Assembly: GCA_016707005.1 (NCBI GenBank)
Contig: JADJIQ010000001.1
Coordinates: 184,001 to 248,000 of the forward strand
Origin: Ignavibacteria bacterium
GTDB taxonomy: Bacteria; Bacteroidota; Ignavibacteria; Kapaibacteriales; Kapaibacteriaceae
DNA: 64,000 nucleotides
Direction: 5' to 3'
In this document: one piece after another, positions 16,453-25,084 of the stretch
Numbering within the stretch: the first letter of the stretch is position 1
How the letters are laid out: each line of letters starts with the position of its first letter
Made by a program: the position numbers and the translations under genes
The notes under the pieces: model-generated
What the model was told of the DNA's origin: nothing
What the model saw: the letters and a program-made list of their open reading frames with translations, nothing else
Databases searched by the model: none

Positions 16453-16599
16453 GGTTACGGGGTTACGAGGTTACTGGGTTACGTCTCAATACCGATCCGT
16501 AACAATGTTATTGGGTAACCTCGTAACCCCGTAACCCCGTAACCCCGTAACCCCGTAACCCCGTAACCTCGTAACCCCGTAACCTCGTAACCCCGTAAC
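16453..16599. repeat. 8-bp GTTAC/GTAAC satellite, second locus
   Basis: Four units of ggttacnn (16453-16484) are followed after about 30 bases by some thirteen units of (c)gtaaccc/tc up to the stop codon of the DUF5683 gene at 16599. Same mirror layout as the tract at 13054-13190. It fills the gap upstream of the OmpA-like gene. Confidence 0.92.
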
Positions 16600-17090
16600 T
16601 AAAAGCTGTATCTGAAGGAGAGTGCCATCATCTGCGTTCTATTCGGACCCAGCCCCATACTCACGTCATCGCTCACATCGAAATCGAAGAGGTGGGCGCC
16701 TACGTAGGCATCAACGGCGGCGAGGCCGTAGGTGACGAGGAAGACCACGCCGGCGAGGTCGCGGTTGTCGCGGTAGGCTTCGCGTTGGCGAAGTAACAGT
16801 GACGTAACATTCGGATCTGCACCGGAGGCAAGAGCCTCATCATAGAGATCGGATGTCGTGTTGAAGTCCGCATTGTTCTTGAAGAACTGCCATGCAGCGA
16901 TAGCTGCGGTGCCGGTGAAAAGGGGCACCTTCCAATACTCTTCGGTATAAACCTGACCCAGCCCCGGGAGGAGGAGTGAGTAGAGTACGGCCGTTGATGG
17001 GCTCTTCGTCATGACCACGGTTGTATCGGCCGCGGCGTAGGCCGCAGTGGACACAACGAACCACATGAGCAGAATGCTCACTGAACGCAT
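16599..17090 (-). CDS. DUF5683 membrane protein
   Basis: A 163-residue protein with a signal-like start (MRSVSILLMWFVVSTAAYA) and the DUF5683 pattern: KSPSTAVLYSLLLPGLGQVYTEEYWKVPLFTGTAAIAAW, then an Asp/Asn-rich loop and RQREAYRDNRDLAGVVFLVTYGLAAVDAYVGAHLFDFDVSDD. Two or three membrane segments are likely. Members are widespread in Bacteroidota next to cell-envelope genes and have no assigned function. It overlaps the RidA-like gene by 13 bases and ends inside a GTAAC satellite that reaches its stop codon. Confidence 0.82.
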   Translation of the reverse strand: MRSVSILLMWFVVSTAAYAAADTTVVMTKSPSTAVLYSLLLPGLGQVYTEEYWKVPLFTGTAAIAAWQFFKNNADFNTTSDLYDEALASGADPNVTSLLLRQREAYRDNRDLAGVVFLVTYGLAAVDAYVGAHLFDFDVSDDVSMGLGPNRTQMMALSFRYSF

Positions 17091-17524
17091 GCGATGACCT
17101 CGATCTCTACCTGTGCGTCCTTTGGCAGACGTGCAACTTCTACGGCACTGCGAGCCGGACGATGTTCACCCATCTCTGCAGCATACACCGCATTCATCGC
17201 GGCAAAGTCATTCATGTTCTTCAGAAAGACCGTTGTCTTCACGATGTCGGTTAGGGAAGCCCCTTGTGAAGAGAGGATGGTGCGAATGTTCGCGAAGATC
17301 TGACGTGTCTGTTCTTCGATCGTACCTTCAAGCATGGTGCCGTCTGCGCGCAGTGGGATCTGACCGCTGAGAAAGATCATCGACCCTGAACACTGTACAC
17401 CATGGGAATAGGGACCGATCGGTTGAGCGGCTCCATCAGCGGAAAAGGGGCGTATCATGGATGTCCTCGGAGTTGAACACGAAGCACAGAAGAGAAGGAC
17501 GGCGAGGAGAACGGCGGACTTCAC
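17078..17524 (-). CDS. RidA-family protein with a lipoprotein-type signal
   Basis: The body is a complete RidA (YjgF/UK114) domain: SADGAAQPIGPYSHGVQC, IFLSGQIPLRADG, EEQTRQIFANIRTIL, DIVKTTVFLKNMNDFAAMN, and the active-site end RPARSAVEVARLPKDAQVEIEVIA with the Arg and Glu that bind imine substrates. RidA hydrolyses reactive enamines and imines in the cytosol. Here about 22 residues precede it (MKSAVLLAVLLFCASCSTPR), which look like a lipoprotein signal with Cys16, so this copy may act in the periplasm. An internal ATG (MIRPFSADG) would give a plain cytosolic RidA. The gene overlaps ftsB/divIC by 4 bases. Confidence 0.85.
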   Translation of the reverse strand: MKSAVLLAVLLFCASCSTPRTSMIRPFSADGAAQPIGPYSHGVQCSGSMIFLSGQIPLRADGTMLEGTIEEQTRQIFANIRTILSSQGASLTDIVKTTVFLKNMNDFAAMNAVYAAEMGEHRPARSAVEVARLPKDAQVEIEVIACVQ

Positions 17525-17844
17525 TCTGTTGAATCGCGTTTGATGATGAATACTTCTTCGCCCGGCCGGATGTAGCCGTAGCGTTCTCGAGCCAATCGCT
17601 CGATCTCTGTACTGTCGGAATGAAGTCTCTTCACTGCTGTGCGCAATGAATCTTCAACACCCTGCATACGTGCTGCTGTTTCTTCAAGACTCGATACCTC
17701 GCCGGCCAGCTGCAAACGCGTAAGCACACCATACGGTGAGAACATGACAAAGGCCACTACGGCAAGCGTCATCCCACCAATGATGAAGATCCGTTTGCGC
17801 GTCATCACGCGCTTCTGAACTTGTACTGCGGGGTTCCGTGCCAT
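17521..17844 (-). CDS. FtsB/DivIC septum-formation initiator
   Basis: A 107-residue bitopic membrane protein: basic start, one membrane helix (IFIIGGMTLAVVAFVMFSPY), then a coiled coil (QLAGEVSSLEETAARMQGVEDSLRTAVKRL) and the family signature DSTEIERLARERYGYIRPGEEVFII. FtsB/DivIC joins FtsL and FtsQ in the divisome and activates septal wall synthesis. The length and the xxRERYGYxxPGE motif are diagnostic. It overlaps the RidA-like gene downstream by ATGA. The T9SS cargo gene ends 9 bases upstream, so they may share a transcript. Confidence 0.9.
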   Translation of the reverse strand: MARNPAVQVQKRVMTRKRIFIIGGMTLAVVAFVMFSPYGVLTRLQLAGEVSSLEETAARMQGVEDSLRTAVKRLHSDSTEIERLARERYGYIRPGEEVFIIKRDSTE

Positions 17845-17853
17845 CGATGGTTC

Positions 17854-19038
17854 TCAGTGGACGAGGTGTCTGCGTTGGACTTTGCCGTTGTTGAAGCGAA
17901 CCACTATGCCCAAGAAGCCGGATGATTGCGACGGTAGTTCGACTGTTGCATTGGAAACGTTGGGGACGTTTTGATCACATACAACGCGGCCAAGTAAATC
18001 AACCACAGTAACACGTGCAACATCATTGATGGTGCTGGAGAGATGAAGTGTGTTCTCTTGTACACGTATGGAAAGCCCCGTGCTCAGATCTTCTTCAACA
18101 GATGTGAAGTCGTTGAGGTCATAGGAGTAGACGCCGGCGGAATCGGTGAAGCCTTCTGTGAGTTGATGGCTGAGGATCACAAACCCTGCGTCGATGGTCA
18201 TCACGGAAGGACTAACGGTTGCCTTTGTGCCGGGAAGAGGATAGGCGAGTTCTGTCCACGTGGTATCACCGTCAAGTCGGTACATCTGATACGACGCACC
18301 CTTGGTGATGGTGTAGAGGCCCCCTTGATACGAGTCGATATCAAGCGAGAGAGGGGGCGCTTCGGGAATATTCCACGACCCAACATCATCAACACGTTTT
18401 GCATCAACATCGATCTTCTTCACGCCGCTTACGCTTGTTGCATAGACGATTCCGTTGGCAACGTGGAGAACACCGAGACCATCGGCATTGATATTGGACC
18501 ATGTTTTTCCGCCATCAGCCGAGGTGCGAATACCCGCACTCGTACTGGCGATGAGATCTGTGCCGCGAGCTACAACATCGATCGTGGTAGCACTGCCCGG
18601 AAGACTCACAGAATCGAGCTTGTCACTGAAGACATAGATCTTTGATCCTGCTGTTGCCAGGTACCAGGTCTCGCCGATCGTTGCGATCTTGATGGGACGT
18701 TGGGTAATGGTCAATGAGTCGAATTGCGTCCACGTAGTACCGCTCGACGAGAATGAACACCGAGCCATGTTCGTTGCTGCATCATACGTTACTGCCACGG
18801 AGATGCCACTCGTGAAGTCGCTCATTGCACAGACGGTACCGGTGAGTGTTGAGATGGGCTGCCATGTAGCCCCATGATCAAAGGAACGGAGGGCTACGGA
18901 GTCGTAGAACACCAGACCGTTGTTGACGATATGGAGTTTTCCTGTTGGGCCGGCACTGGTTCGTGACTGCAGGACCCACGGACGCTGGGCAAACGTGATG
19001 GTCGTAGCTGCCAGAAAGACGAGGAGAAGGATTCTCAT
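17854..19038 (-). CDS. T9SS cargo protein with BNR-like repeats
   Basis: A 394-residue secreted protein with signal MRILLLVFLAATTITFAQ. The middle has Asp-box/BNR-type repeats of a beta-propeller (ALRSFDHGATWQPISTL; GIRTSADGGKTWSNINADG), as in sialidase-like and photosystem-stability-like proteins. The final 75 residues form a type A sorting domain (NDVARVTVVDLLGRVVCDQNV, SSGFLGIVVRFNNGKVQRRHLV), which directs export by the type IX system and is then removed. The enzymatic role, if any, is unknown, as BNR repeats alone do not give activity. Confidence 0.85.
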   Translation of the reverse strand: MRILLLVFLAATTITFAQRPWVLQSRTSAGPTGKLHIVNNGLVFYDSVALRSFDHGATWQPISTLTGTVCAMSDFTSGISVAVTYDAATNMARCSFSSSGTTWTQFDSLTITQRPIKIATIGETWYLATAGSKIYVFSDKLDSVSLPGSATTIDVVARGTDLIASTSAGIRTSADGGKTWSNINADGLGVLHVANGIVYATSVSGVKKIDVDAKRVDDVGSWNIPEAPPLSLDIDSYQGGLYTITKGASYQMYRLDGDTTWTELAYPLPGTKATVSPSVMTIDAGFVILSHQLTEGFTDSAGVYSYDLNDFTSVEEDLSTGLSIRVQENTLHLSSTINDVARVTVVDLLGRVVCDQNVPNVSNATVELPSQSSGFLGIVVRFNNGKVQRRHLVH

Positions 19039-19090
19039 GAGCTGGGTGGTGATGATGTGCTAGAAGTTGTGCAATCTACTGCACCGCGTA

Positions 19091-21571
19091 CTAAGGATGT
19101 TCCGGCCAGTTGTGTTTTGGATACCGACCCTTCATTTCCTTGCGAACGTGGACGTAGGATCCTTGCCAGAAGCCGGCCAGGTCCTTGGTCACCTGAATGG
19201 GTCGGTCTGCCGGTGATAACAACTCGATCGTCAACGGAACGTTTCCCATAGCAACCGTGGGCGTCCTCTTCACACCGAACATGAATTGCAGCCTCACAGA
19301 AACGGTCGGACGCTCCGGGTCGGCATAGTCGATGGGCACTTCTCGACCCTTTGGAGGCTTGTACAACGCCGGAGCCACCGTGTCCACCTTGCGTTGCTGT
19401 TCATAGGTCAGGCTGTTGTGGAGGATCGTTGCCAGATCCAGTTTTTGCAGGTCCGCCAACGTCCGTTTCCCGCGAAGGGAGGGGGCTAACCACGCTTCAA
19501 CAGTGGATGCCAATGCTTCATTCGTCCAGTCGGGAAGGTCTGTTGCGCCATAGTGTCGGGCAAACATCACCCGTCCTCTCAGCCTCTCGGCCACTTCGGT
19601 CCACGGCAGATCACGGAGTCCGCGTTCTGCGATCACCCGAGCAAAGGCACTAGCGAGCTCATCGGCATTCACCGAGGCATTCTGTTGCGTGTCAACAACA
19701 ATCGCCCCCAACATCCGAACCGTGCGTGCCACGATCTTCCCGTCGCGATCATTCCATCCGGCTTCTGCTCGTGGATGAATATCATCGGCAAAGACCGACA
19801 GTACAGAAGGCTGTTCGATCGGTGCTGCGATGGCAATACGTGGTTCTGCTCCCGATCCATCCAGGTCGCCTACGGCAAGCCACTCGTGTTTGCTGAGTGT
19901 ATCACCCGCATTGAGCTTGGCCGTGCGTCCGTTCCGCATGATGTAGCGCCCGTCACTCTTCCGACGTGCGATGCGGTCCGGGTACGCCAGTGCAAGCAAC
20001 ACGCCAACAGCGTCAGCGCCACCGCTACCGTCAGCTCGAGCGGAGTCGAGAGCCTTACCGTCAGCTCGAGCGGAGTCGAGAGCCTTGCCGTCAGCTCGAG
20101 CGGAGTCGAGAGCGCGGCTGCGCTTGCGCGCCGCGTCTAGCGCTCCGCGGTCGGCCTCCGGGTCGCGGTCTCCGTTGAGCGCGTCCAGCCTGCGCTGCAG
20201 GTCCGCATCGCGAGCGCCGCGTAACACGTCGCGCTCGCCGATGAGCGCGGCCACGTCTGCCGCCGTGCGCTTGTTGATGCCAAGCTCGCCGGCGCGTACG
20301 AGCATGTGTGAAACACGTGGGTGGACGCCGTACTTGAGGAGCGCTCTGCCGTGAGGAGTGATCGCATCGTTTGCGTCGAGAGCGTTGAGTTCGTGAAGTA
20401 GTTCCCGTGCATGTGCTACATGTCCCGACGGAGGAATGTCAAGCCATGGCAGCTCATCAATGGTTGCACCAAATGCGGAGATCTCCAACATCATCGGTGC
20501 GCAGTCGGCAACCATGATCTCCGGCGTTCTGCGCTCGGGGAGTTGATTGTGCTCTTGCTCCGTCCACAATCTGATGCATTGTCCGGGTGCTGTGCGTCCT
20601 GCCCGCCCCCTACGTTGTTCTGCGGCATCCTTCGATACCGGGACCGTTGTAAGGTGGGACATGCCGGACCGAGGATCGAAACGGGGCTCCCTGGATCTGC
20701 CACCGTCGATCACCGTGCGCACGCCGTCGATGGTGATCGAGGTCTCTGCGATGGCCGTTGAGAGAATGATGCGACGTGTAATAGAGTTCGGTCGAAGGAT
20801 CGCATCCTGTTGTTCACCGCTGAGTTCGCCGTGCAGGATGTGGAGTTCGGCGCCTTCCAGACGGTCGATGTCCTTTTGCAGAAGGTCGTAGGTGCGACGA
20901 ATCTCTGCCTGACCCGGGAGGAAACACAACACGTCGCCCTCGCCGGAATGCACGGCATCACGGACGGCCGCCGACATCAGTTCGTGGATCTGCTTTTCGC
21001 TGGGGCTGCGCATCCATTGCACGTCAACGGGGAAGGCGCGGCCCATGCTCGACACCATTCCGGCGTCGGGGAGGATCCTCGGTAGGTCAAGCGAGCGCAG
21101 TGTGGCCGACATCACCATCACGCGCAGATCCGGACGAAGAACCGTTCGCGCTGTGAGCGTCAGGGCAAGCCCCGTATCAGCATTGAGAGATCGTTCATGA
21201 AACTCGTCGAAGATCACAAGTGCCACACCATTGAGGTCTGGGTCGCGCGCGAGTTGCCGCGTCAACACCCCCTCCGTAACCACCTCGATCCGCGTCTTCG
21301 GTCCAATAGCACTCTCCATCCGCATCCTATACCCAACCGTCTCACCAGCTCGTTCTCCAAGCGTAGACGCCATACGTCGGGCAGCTGCCTTGGCCGCAAG
21401 TCTACGGGGCTCCAACACGATGATCTTCTTCCCCGCACACCACTCCTCATCCAGCAACGCCAATGGCACAACCGTTGTCTTCCCCGCACCCGGAGGCGCT
21501 TCGAGAATGCACGAGAGTCCATCGCGCAGAACCGTGCGGATGGAGTCGAGGGAAGAGTGGATGGGAAGCAT
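19091..21571 (-). CDS. hrpB: ATP-dependent helicase HrpB
   Basis: A DEAH-box helicase of 826 residues (E. coli HrpB is about 809). It has Walker A EAPPGAGKTTVVPLALL, IIVLEPRRLAAKAAARRMA, DEFHERSLNADTGLAL (DEFH box), VMSATLR, the helicase C domain with LSTAIAETSITIDGVRTVIDGG and QRRGRAGRTAPGQCIRLW, and the HrpB-specific C-terminal domain. The biological role of HrpB in most bacteria is not settled. Around residues 487-515 there is an insert of about three 10-residue repeats (ALDSARADGK) encoded by a 30-bp tandem repeat, in a linker between domains. Satellite DNA covers the region directly upstream of its start. Confidence 0.95.
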   Translation of the reverse strand: MLPIHSSLDSIRTVLRDGLSCILEAPPGAGKTTVVPLALLDEEWCAGKKIIVLEPRRLAAKAAARRMASTLGERAGETVGYRMRMESAIGPKTRIEVVTEGVLTRQLARDPDLNGVALVIFDEFHERSLNADTGLALTLTARTVLRPDLRVMVMSATLRSLDLPRILPDAGMVSSMGRAFPVDVQWMRSPSEKQIHELMSAAVRDAVHSGEGDVLCFLPGQAEIRRTYDLLQKDIDRLEGAELHILHGELSGEQQDAILRPNSITRRIILSTAIAETSITIDGVRTVIDGGRSREPRFDPRSGMSHLTTVPVSKDAAEQRRGRAGRTAPGQCIRLWTEQEHNQLPERRTPEIMVADCAPMMLEISAFGATIDELPWLDIPPSGHVAHARELLHELNALDANDAITPHGRALLKYGVHPRVSHMLVRAGELGINKRTAADVAALIGERDVLRGARDADLQRRLDALNGDRDPEADRGALDAARKRSRALDSARADGKALDSARADGKALDSARADGSGGADAVGVLLALAYPDRIARRKSDGRYIMRNGRTAKLNAGDTLSKHEWLAVGDLDGSGAEPRIAIAAPIEQPSVLSVFADDIHPRAEAGWNDRDGKIVARTVRMLGAIVVDTQQNASVNADELASAFARVIAERGLRDLPWTEVAERLRGRVMFARHYGATDLPDWTNEALASTVEAWLAPSLRGKRTLADLQKLDLATILHNSLTYEQQRKVDTVAPALYKPPKGREVPIDYADPERPTVSVRLQFMFGVKRTPTVAMGNVPLTIELLSPADRPIQVTKDLAGFWQGSYVHVRKEMKGRYPKHNWPEHP
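20028..20113. repeat. 30-bp in-frame tandem repeat inside hrpB
   Basis: Units at 20028-20057, 20058-20087 and 20088-20113 (last one partial) are almost identical and contain ctcgagcggagtcgag, itself an imperfect palindrome. Length is a multiple of three, so copy changes would alter HrpB by 10 residues without breaking it. Confidence 0.93.
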
Positions 21572-21610
21572 GCTAATGTGCTAATCTGCTAATATGCTAA
21601 ACTGTTAATA
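21571..21610. repeat. 8-bp TGCTAATN satellite upstream of hrpB
   Basis: Five consecutive 8-base units: tgctaatg, tgctaatc, tgctaata, tgctaaac and tgttaata. The array starts at the first base of the hrpB start codon on the other strand, so it occupies the hrpB leader. Confidence 0.85.
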
Positions 21611-21634
21611 CAGAGTCACCTCAACGAGGTCACC

Positions 21635-24526
21635 TCAAAGGAGGTCGCCTGAGCAGGTGGCAGCGCTAAAAGCGTATTCCTCAATACTCGGACACGTACA
21701 GATCAGCACCCTGTCTCCGTGGGCGTTGTCTACGCGACCAATTGATGGCCAGAACTTACGGTCGCGAACCCATGGAAGAGGGAAGACGGCTTGTTGACGG
21801 GTATATGCATGTTCCCATGTGTCTGCCGTTGCAACGAACATGGTATGTGGTGCATTCTTGAGCGGATTGTCCTTTGGATCGATCGCGCCGGTGCAGACGT
21901 CTTCCACTTCCTTGCGGATGGTGAGGAGCGTGTCGATGAACCGGTCGAGCTCTGCCTTGCTTTCGCTTTCTGTTGGCTCGATCATGATGGTGCCGGCAAC
22001 AGGGAAGCTCAGCGTTGGGGCGTGGAATCCATAGTCCATCATGCGCTTGGCAACGTCTTCGGCTTCAATGCCGCCACGTTGCTTGTACTCGCGCAGGTCT
22101 ACGATCATTTCGTGGGCGCACCGACCGTGTGTGCCGGTGTAGAGGATGGAGTAGGAGCCTTCGAGTCGGCTCTTGATGTAGTTGGCATTGAGGATCGCAC
22201 GCTTGGTAGCATTCGTCAATCCGTCACCACCCATGAGTCTGATGTAGGCCCACGAAATGAGGAGGATCGATGCAGAGCCCCATGGAGCAGCAGAGACAGC
22301 ACCAACGTTTGTTTCGTTGATCGGATTTACAACGCAATGGGATGGAAGGAAGGGGGCGAGTTCTGTTGTGCAACAGATCGGACCCATGCCCGGACCGCCG
22401 CCGCCGTGAGGGATGCAGAAGGTCTTGTGGAGATTGAGGTGACATACATCCGCGCCGATGGTGCGTGGTGATGTAAGTCCTACCTGGGCGTTCATGTTCG
22501 CACCGTCCATGTAGACCCGACCGCCGTGTTGGTGAACAACGGCGCAGATCTCCTTGATGGATTCTTCGAACACGCCGTGTGTTGAAGGGTACGTGACCAT
22601 CAATGCTGCAAGATTCGCTGCATGTGCCTCGGCCTGTGCCTTGAGATCGGCTACGTCGATGTGACCGTGGGCATCACTCTTCACAACAACAACCTTCATA
22701 CCGGCCATCACGGCCGATGCAGGATTCGTTCCGTGTGCTGAAGCAGGAATGAGCACCACGGTACGATGTGCTTCGTTGCGCGATTGATGGAAGCCGCGAA
22801 TAGCAAGGAGTCCGGCATATTCACCTTGAGCACCAGCATTCGGCTGCAATGAACAGGCATCGAACCCAGTGATCTCATTGAGCCATGCTTCGAGTTCACG
22901 GAACACACGCATGTAACCCTGCGTCTGTGATACCGGAGCGAACGGGTGCACGCGGTTGAAGGCCGGCCATGTGATCGGGATCATCTGTGCCGTTGCATTG
23001 AGCTTCATCGTGCACGATCCGAGGGCGATCATGGAGTGCGCAAGCGACAGGTCCTTGTTTTCGAGATGCTTCAGGTAGCGGAGCATCTCATGCTCAGTGT
23101 GATGCGTGTTAAAGACCGGATGTGTGAGATAGTCCGATGTACGAGCGAGGGCAGCAGGGATACCGCTTGATGGAGCATTAACCAACACTGATGCAGAAGG
23201 AGCAGGAGCCCCCTTCACCGAGGCGAAGATGTTGAGCAGGTTTTGAAGATCGGTAACTGTTGTTGTTTCATCGATCGAAACGCCAACACACGTGCCGTTT
23301 TCGTGGTAGCGTACGTTGATGCCAAGGGGCTCCGAGGCAGCGCGGATGGCTGTGTGGTCGGCCTTGATGCAGAGCGTGTCGAACCATGTTGACGGACAAA
23401 GCTCATATCCCATCGACGTTACGCCCGATGCGAACCCAGATGTGAGTACATGCACACGTTCTGCAATACCGCGAAGTCCAACCGGACCGTGGTAGACAGC
23501 ATACATTGCTGCAACGTTTGCGAGAAGAGCTTGTGCTGTGCAGATGTTCGATGTTGCTTTATCGCGACGGATGTGTTGTTCACGAGTTTGTAGAGCCATA
23601 CGCAGAGCGATGTTGCCTTGAGCATCAACGCTTACGCCAATGATACGTCCGGGCATGAGTCGCTTGTAGGCTTCGCGCGTTGCCATGAAGGCAGCGTGTG
23701 GTCCACCATATCCAAGTGGTACACCAAAACGTTGCGAAGAACCAACAGCAACGTCTGCACCGAATTCACCCGGAGGTGTGAGCATGGTCAGGGCAAGCAG
23801 ATCTGTGCCGACGGTTACTAGTGCGCCCCCTTCATGAGCTTGTTCGCAGAAGGATGTATAGTCGCGCACCTCTCCGTCACCGGCAGGGTATTGGATGTAG
23901 GCGCCAAAGATCGATCCGTCGAACTCTACCGACTTCCAATCACCAACGATCACCGTGATGTCGAGCGGAAGTGCACGAGTGCGGATCACTTCAAGAGTTT
24001 GCGGGTAGACATTCGAATCAACGAAGATCGTCTCGGCCGACTTCGACTTTCCGGTGCGAGCGGCATACATCATGTGCATGGCTTCTGCTGCAGCGGTTCC
24101 TTCATCGAGAAGGGAAGCGCCGGCGATGTCCATTTTTGTCAGATCCGTCACCATCGTCTGGAAGTTCAGAAGACTTTCCAGTCGACCCTGTGCGATCTCT
24201 GCCTGATACGGCGTGTATTGCGTGTACCACCCCGGATTCTCGATCAAGTTTCGCAGGATCACCGGCGGCGTTACCGTGTCGTAGTAACCCATGCCGATAT
24301 ACGACCGAGCAGGCGTATTCATGTCGGCGATACCCGACAGCTCTGCCAACATCTCTGTCTCTGTGAGTGCCGACGGCAGATTCAGCGGCTTCGGGAGTCG
24401 GATCTGCTGTGGCACCGTCTGCTCAATGAGCTCGTCGATGCTTGCTGCATCCACGGCTGCAAGCATGGCACTGATATCTGCGTTGGAAAGACCGTGATGG
24501 CGCTGCTCAAACACGTCGCGATGCAT
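21635..24526 (-). CDS. gcvP: Glycine dehydrogenase (decarboxylating), P protein
   Basis: The PLP-dependent P protein of the glycine cleavage system, which decarboxylates glycine and passes the aminomethyl group to the H protein lipoyl arm. The product is 963 residues, the full single-chain form with both halves. The N-half has RSYIGMGYYDTVTPPVILRN and ENPGWYTQYTPYQAEIAQGR. The C-half has LGSCTMKLNATAQM, the PLP region CHLNLHKTFCIPHGGGGPG with the Schiff-base Lys701, and EPTESESKAELDRFID. No gcvT or gcvH lies in the window. A TAnnTTTG promoter is found 45 bases upstream. Confidence 0.98.
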   Translation of the reverse strand: MHRDVFEQRHHGLSNADISAMLAAVDAASIDELIEQTVPQQIRLPKPLNLPSALTETEMLAELSGIADMNTPARSYIGMGYYDTVTPPVILRNLIENPGWYTQYTPYQAEIAQGRLESLLNFQTMVTDLTKMDIAGASLLDEGTAAAEAMHMMYAARTGKSKSAETIFVDSNVYPQTLEVIRTRALPLDITVIVGDWKSVEFDGSIFGAYIQYPAGDGEVRDYTSFCEQAHEGGALVTVGTDLLALTMLTPPGEFGADVAVGSSQRFGVPLGYGGPHAAFMATREAYKRLMPGRIIGVSVDAQGNIALRMALQTREQHIRRDKATSNICTAQALLANVAAMYAVYHGPVGLRGIAERVHVLTSGFASGVTSMGYELCPSTWFDTLCIKADHTAIRAASEPLGINVRYHENGTCVGVSIDETTTVTDLQNLLNIFASVKGAPAPSASVLVNAPSSGIPAALARTSDYLTHPVFNTHHTEHEMLRYLKHLENKDLSLAHSMIALGSCTMKLNATAQMIPITWPAFNRVHPFAPVSQTQGYMRVFRELEAWLNEITGFDACSLQPNAGAQGEYAGLLAIRGFHQSRNEAHRTVVLIPASAHGTNPASAVMAGMKVVVVKSDAHGHIDVADLKAQAEAHAANLAALMVTYPSTHGVFEESIKEICAVVHQHGGRVYMDGANMNAQVGLTSPRTIGADVCHLNLHKTFCIPHGGGGPGMGPICCTTELAPFLPSHCVVNPINETNVGAVSAAPWGSASILLISWAYIRLMGGDGLTNATKRAILNANYIKSRLEGSYSILYTGTHGRCAHEMIVDLREYKQRGGIEAEDVAKRMMDYGFHAPTLSFPVAGTIMIEPTESESKAELDRFIDTLLTIRKEVEDVCTGAIDPKDNPLKNAPHTMFVATADTWEHAYTRQQAVFPLPWVRDRKFWPSIGRVDNAHGDRVLICTCPSIEEYAFSAATCSGDLL

Positions 24527-24570
24527 AGGGGAGGGGGCTTGTGGTTATGGAATCGATTCGTCCAGAACCA

Positions 24571-24578
24571 CAAAAATA
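24571..24578 (-). promoter_or_regulatory. Candidate gcvP promoter, -7 element TATTTTTG
   Basis: On the minus strand TATTTTTG fits TAnnTTTG. It is 45 bases upstream of the gcvP ATG (24526). No clear -33 TTG is seen. A short hairpin (GGCACC-TAG-GGTGCC, 24602-24616) just upstream, directly after the stop of the preceding gene, may end that transcript. Confidence 0.5.
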
Positions 24579-24625
24579 CGCATTCCGTTCCATCCGTGCC
24601 GGGCACCTAGGGTGCCGGGCGCGAC

Positions 24626-24958
24626 TTACTCGTGCGTACGGTCGCGATACTTACAGCAGTCCGGCAGGGTCTTGTACGCCGCATCATCGCCCTTGGCATC
24701 CTCTACGTCATATCCGGAGGCAAGGATGGCCTTCTTAATAACGTCAGGGGTGGTCTTTGCGTCGTCATACGTTGCTGTGAAGACCTTTGTCTTCTTGTCC
24801 CAGTTGGCATCTTCAACGCCGGTCACGGACTCAGCCGCCTTTACAATGCGCTTCTTGCATGACCCGCAATTGCCGGATACCTTCATTGTGAGGGTCTGTT
24901 CGGCTGCGAACATCACAATCGGTGCTACAAAGGCGAGGAGAAGGAGGAGCTTGCGCAT
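24626..24958 (-). CDS. Exported heavy-metal-associated (HMA) domain protein
   Basis: A 110-residue protein with signal MRKLLLLLAFVAPIVMFA and one HMA domain: QTLTMKVSGNCGSCKKRIVKAAESVTGVEDANWDKKTKVFTATYDDAKTTPDVIKKAILASGYDVEDAKGDD. The metal site is GNCGSC, a CxxC that binds Cu(I) or a similar soft ion. A second cysteine pair follows near the C-terminus (PDCCKYRDRTHE), as in many Bacteroidota secreted HMA proteins. It probably traps or passes on copper in the periplasm (inference). It is divergent from the RND efflux operon, which could be a metal pump, but the pump sequence does not settle that. Confidence 0.88.
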   Translation of the reverse strand: MRKLLLLLAFVAPIVMFAAEQTLTMKVSGNCGSCKKRIVKAAESVTGVEDANWDKKTKVFTATYDDAKTTPDVIKKAILASGYDVEDAKGDDAAYKTLPDCCKYRDRTHE

Positions 24959-25022
24959 AGCTGTTGGGTGGCGTGTGAAAAAAGGCCGTACACTAACGGT
25001 TCCTAGTTTGACGTTTCAGAGT

Positions 25023-25030
25023 CAAAATTA
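25023..25030 (-). promoter_or_regulatory. Candidate promoter for the HMA protein, TAATTTTG
   Basis: On the minus strand TAATTTTG fits TAnnTTTG, 65 bases upstream of the ATG at 24958. On the other strand a variant TAGTTTG (25004-25010) faces the efflux operon. The 126-base divergent gap therefore probably holds both promoters. Confidence 0.45.
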
Positions 25031-25084
25031 CTGTGAATCTCTGCCTGACCTCGTGGTCGGGAAGGAATGCCGAACTTTGCACCT

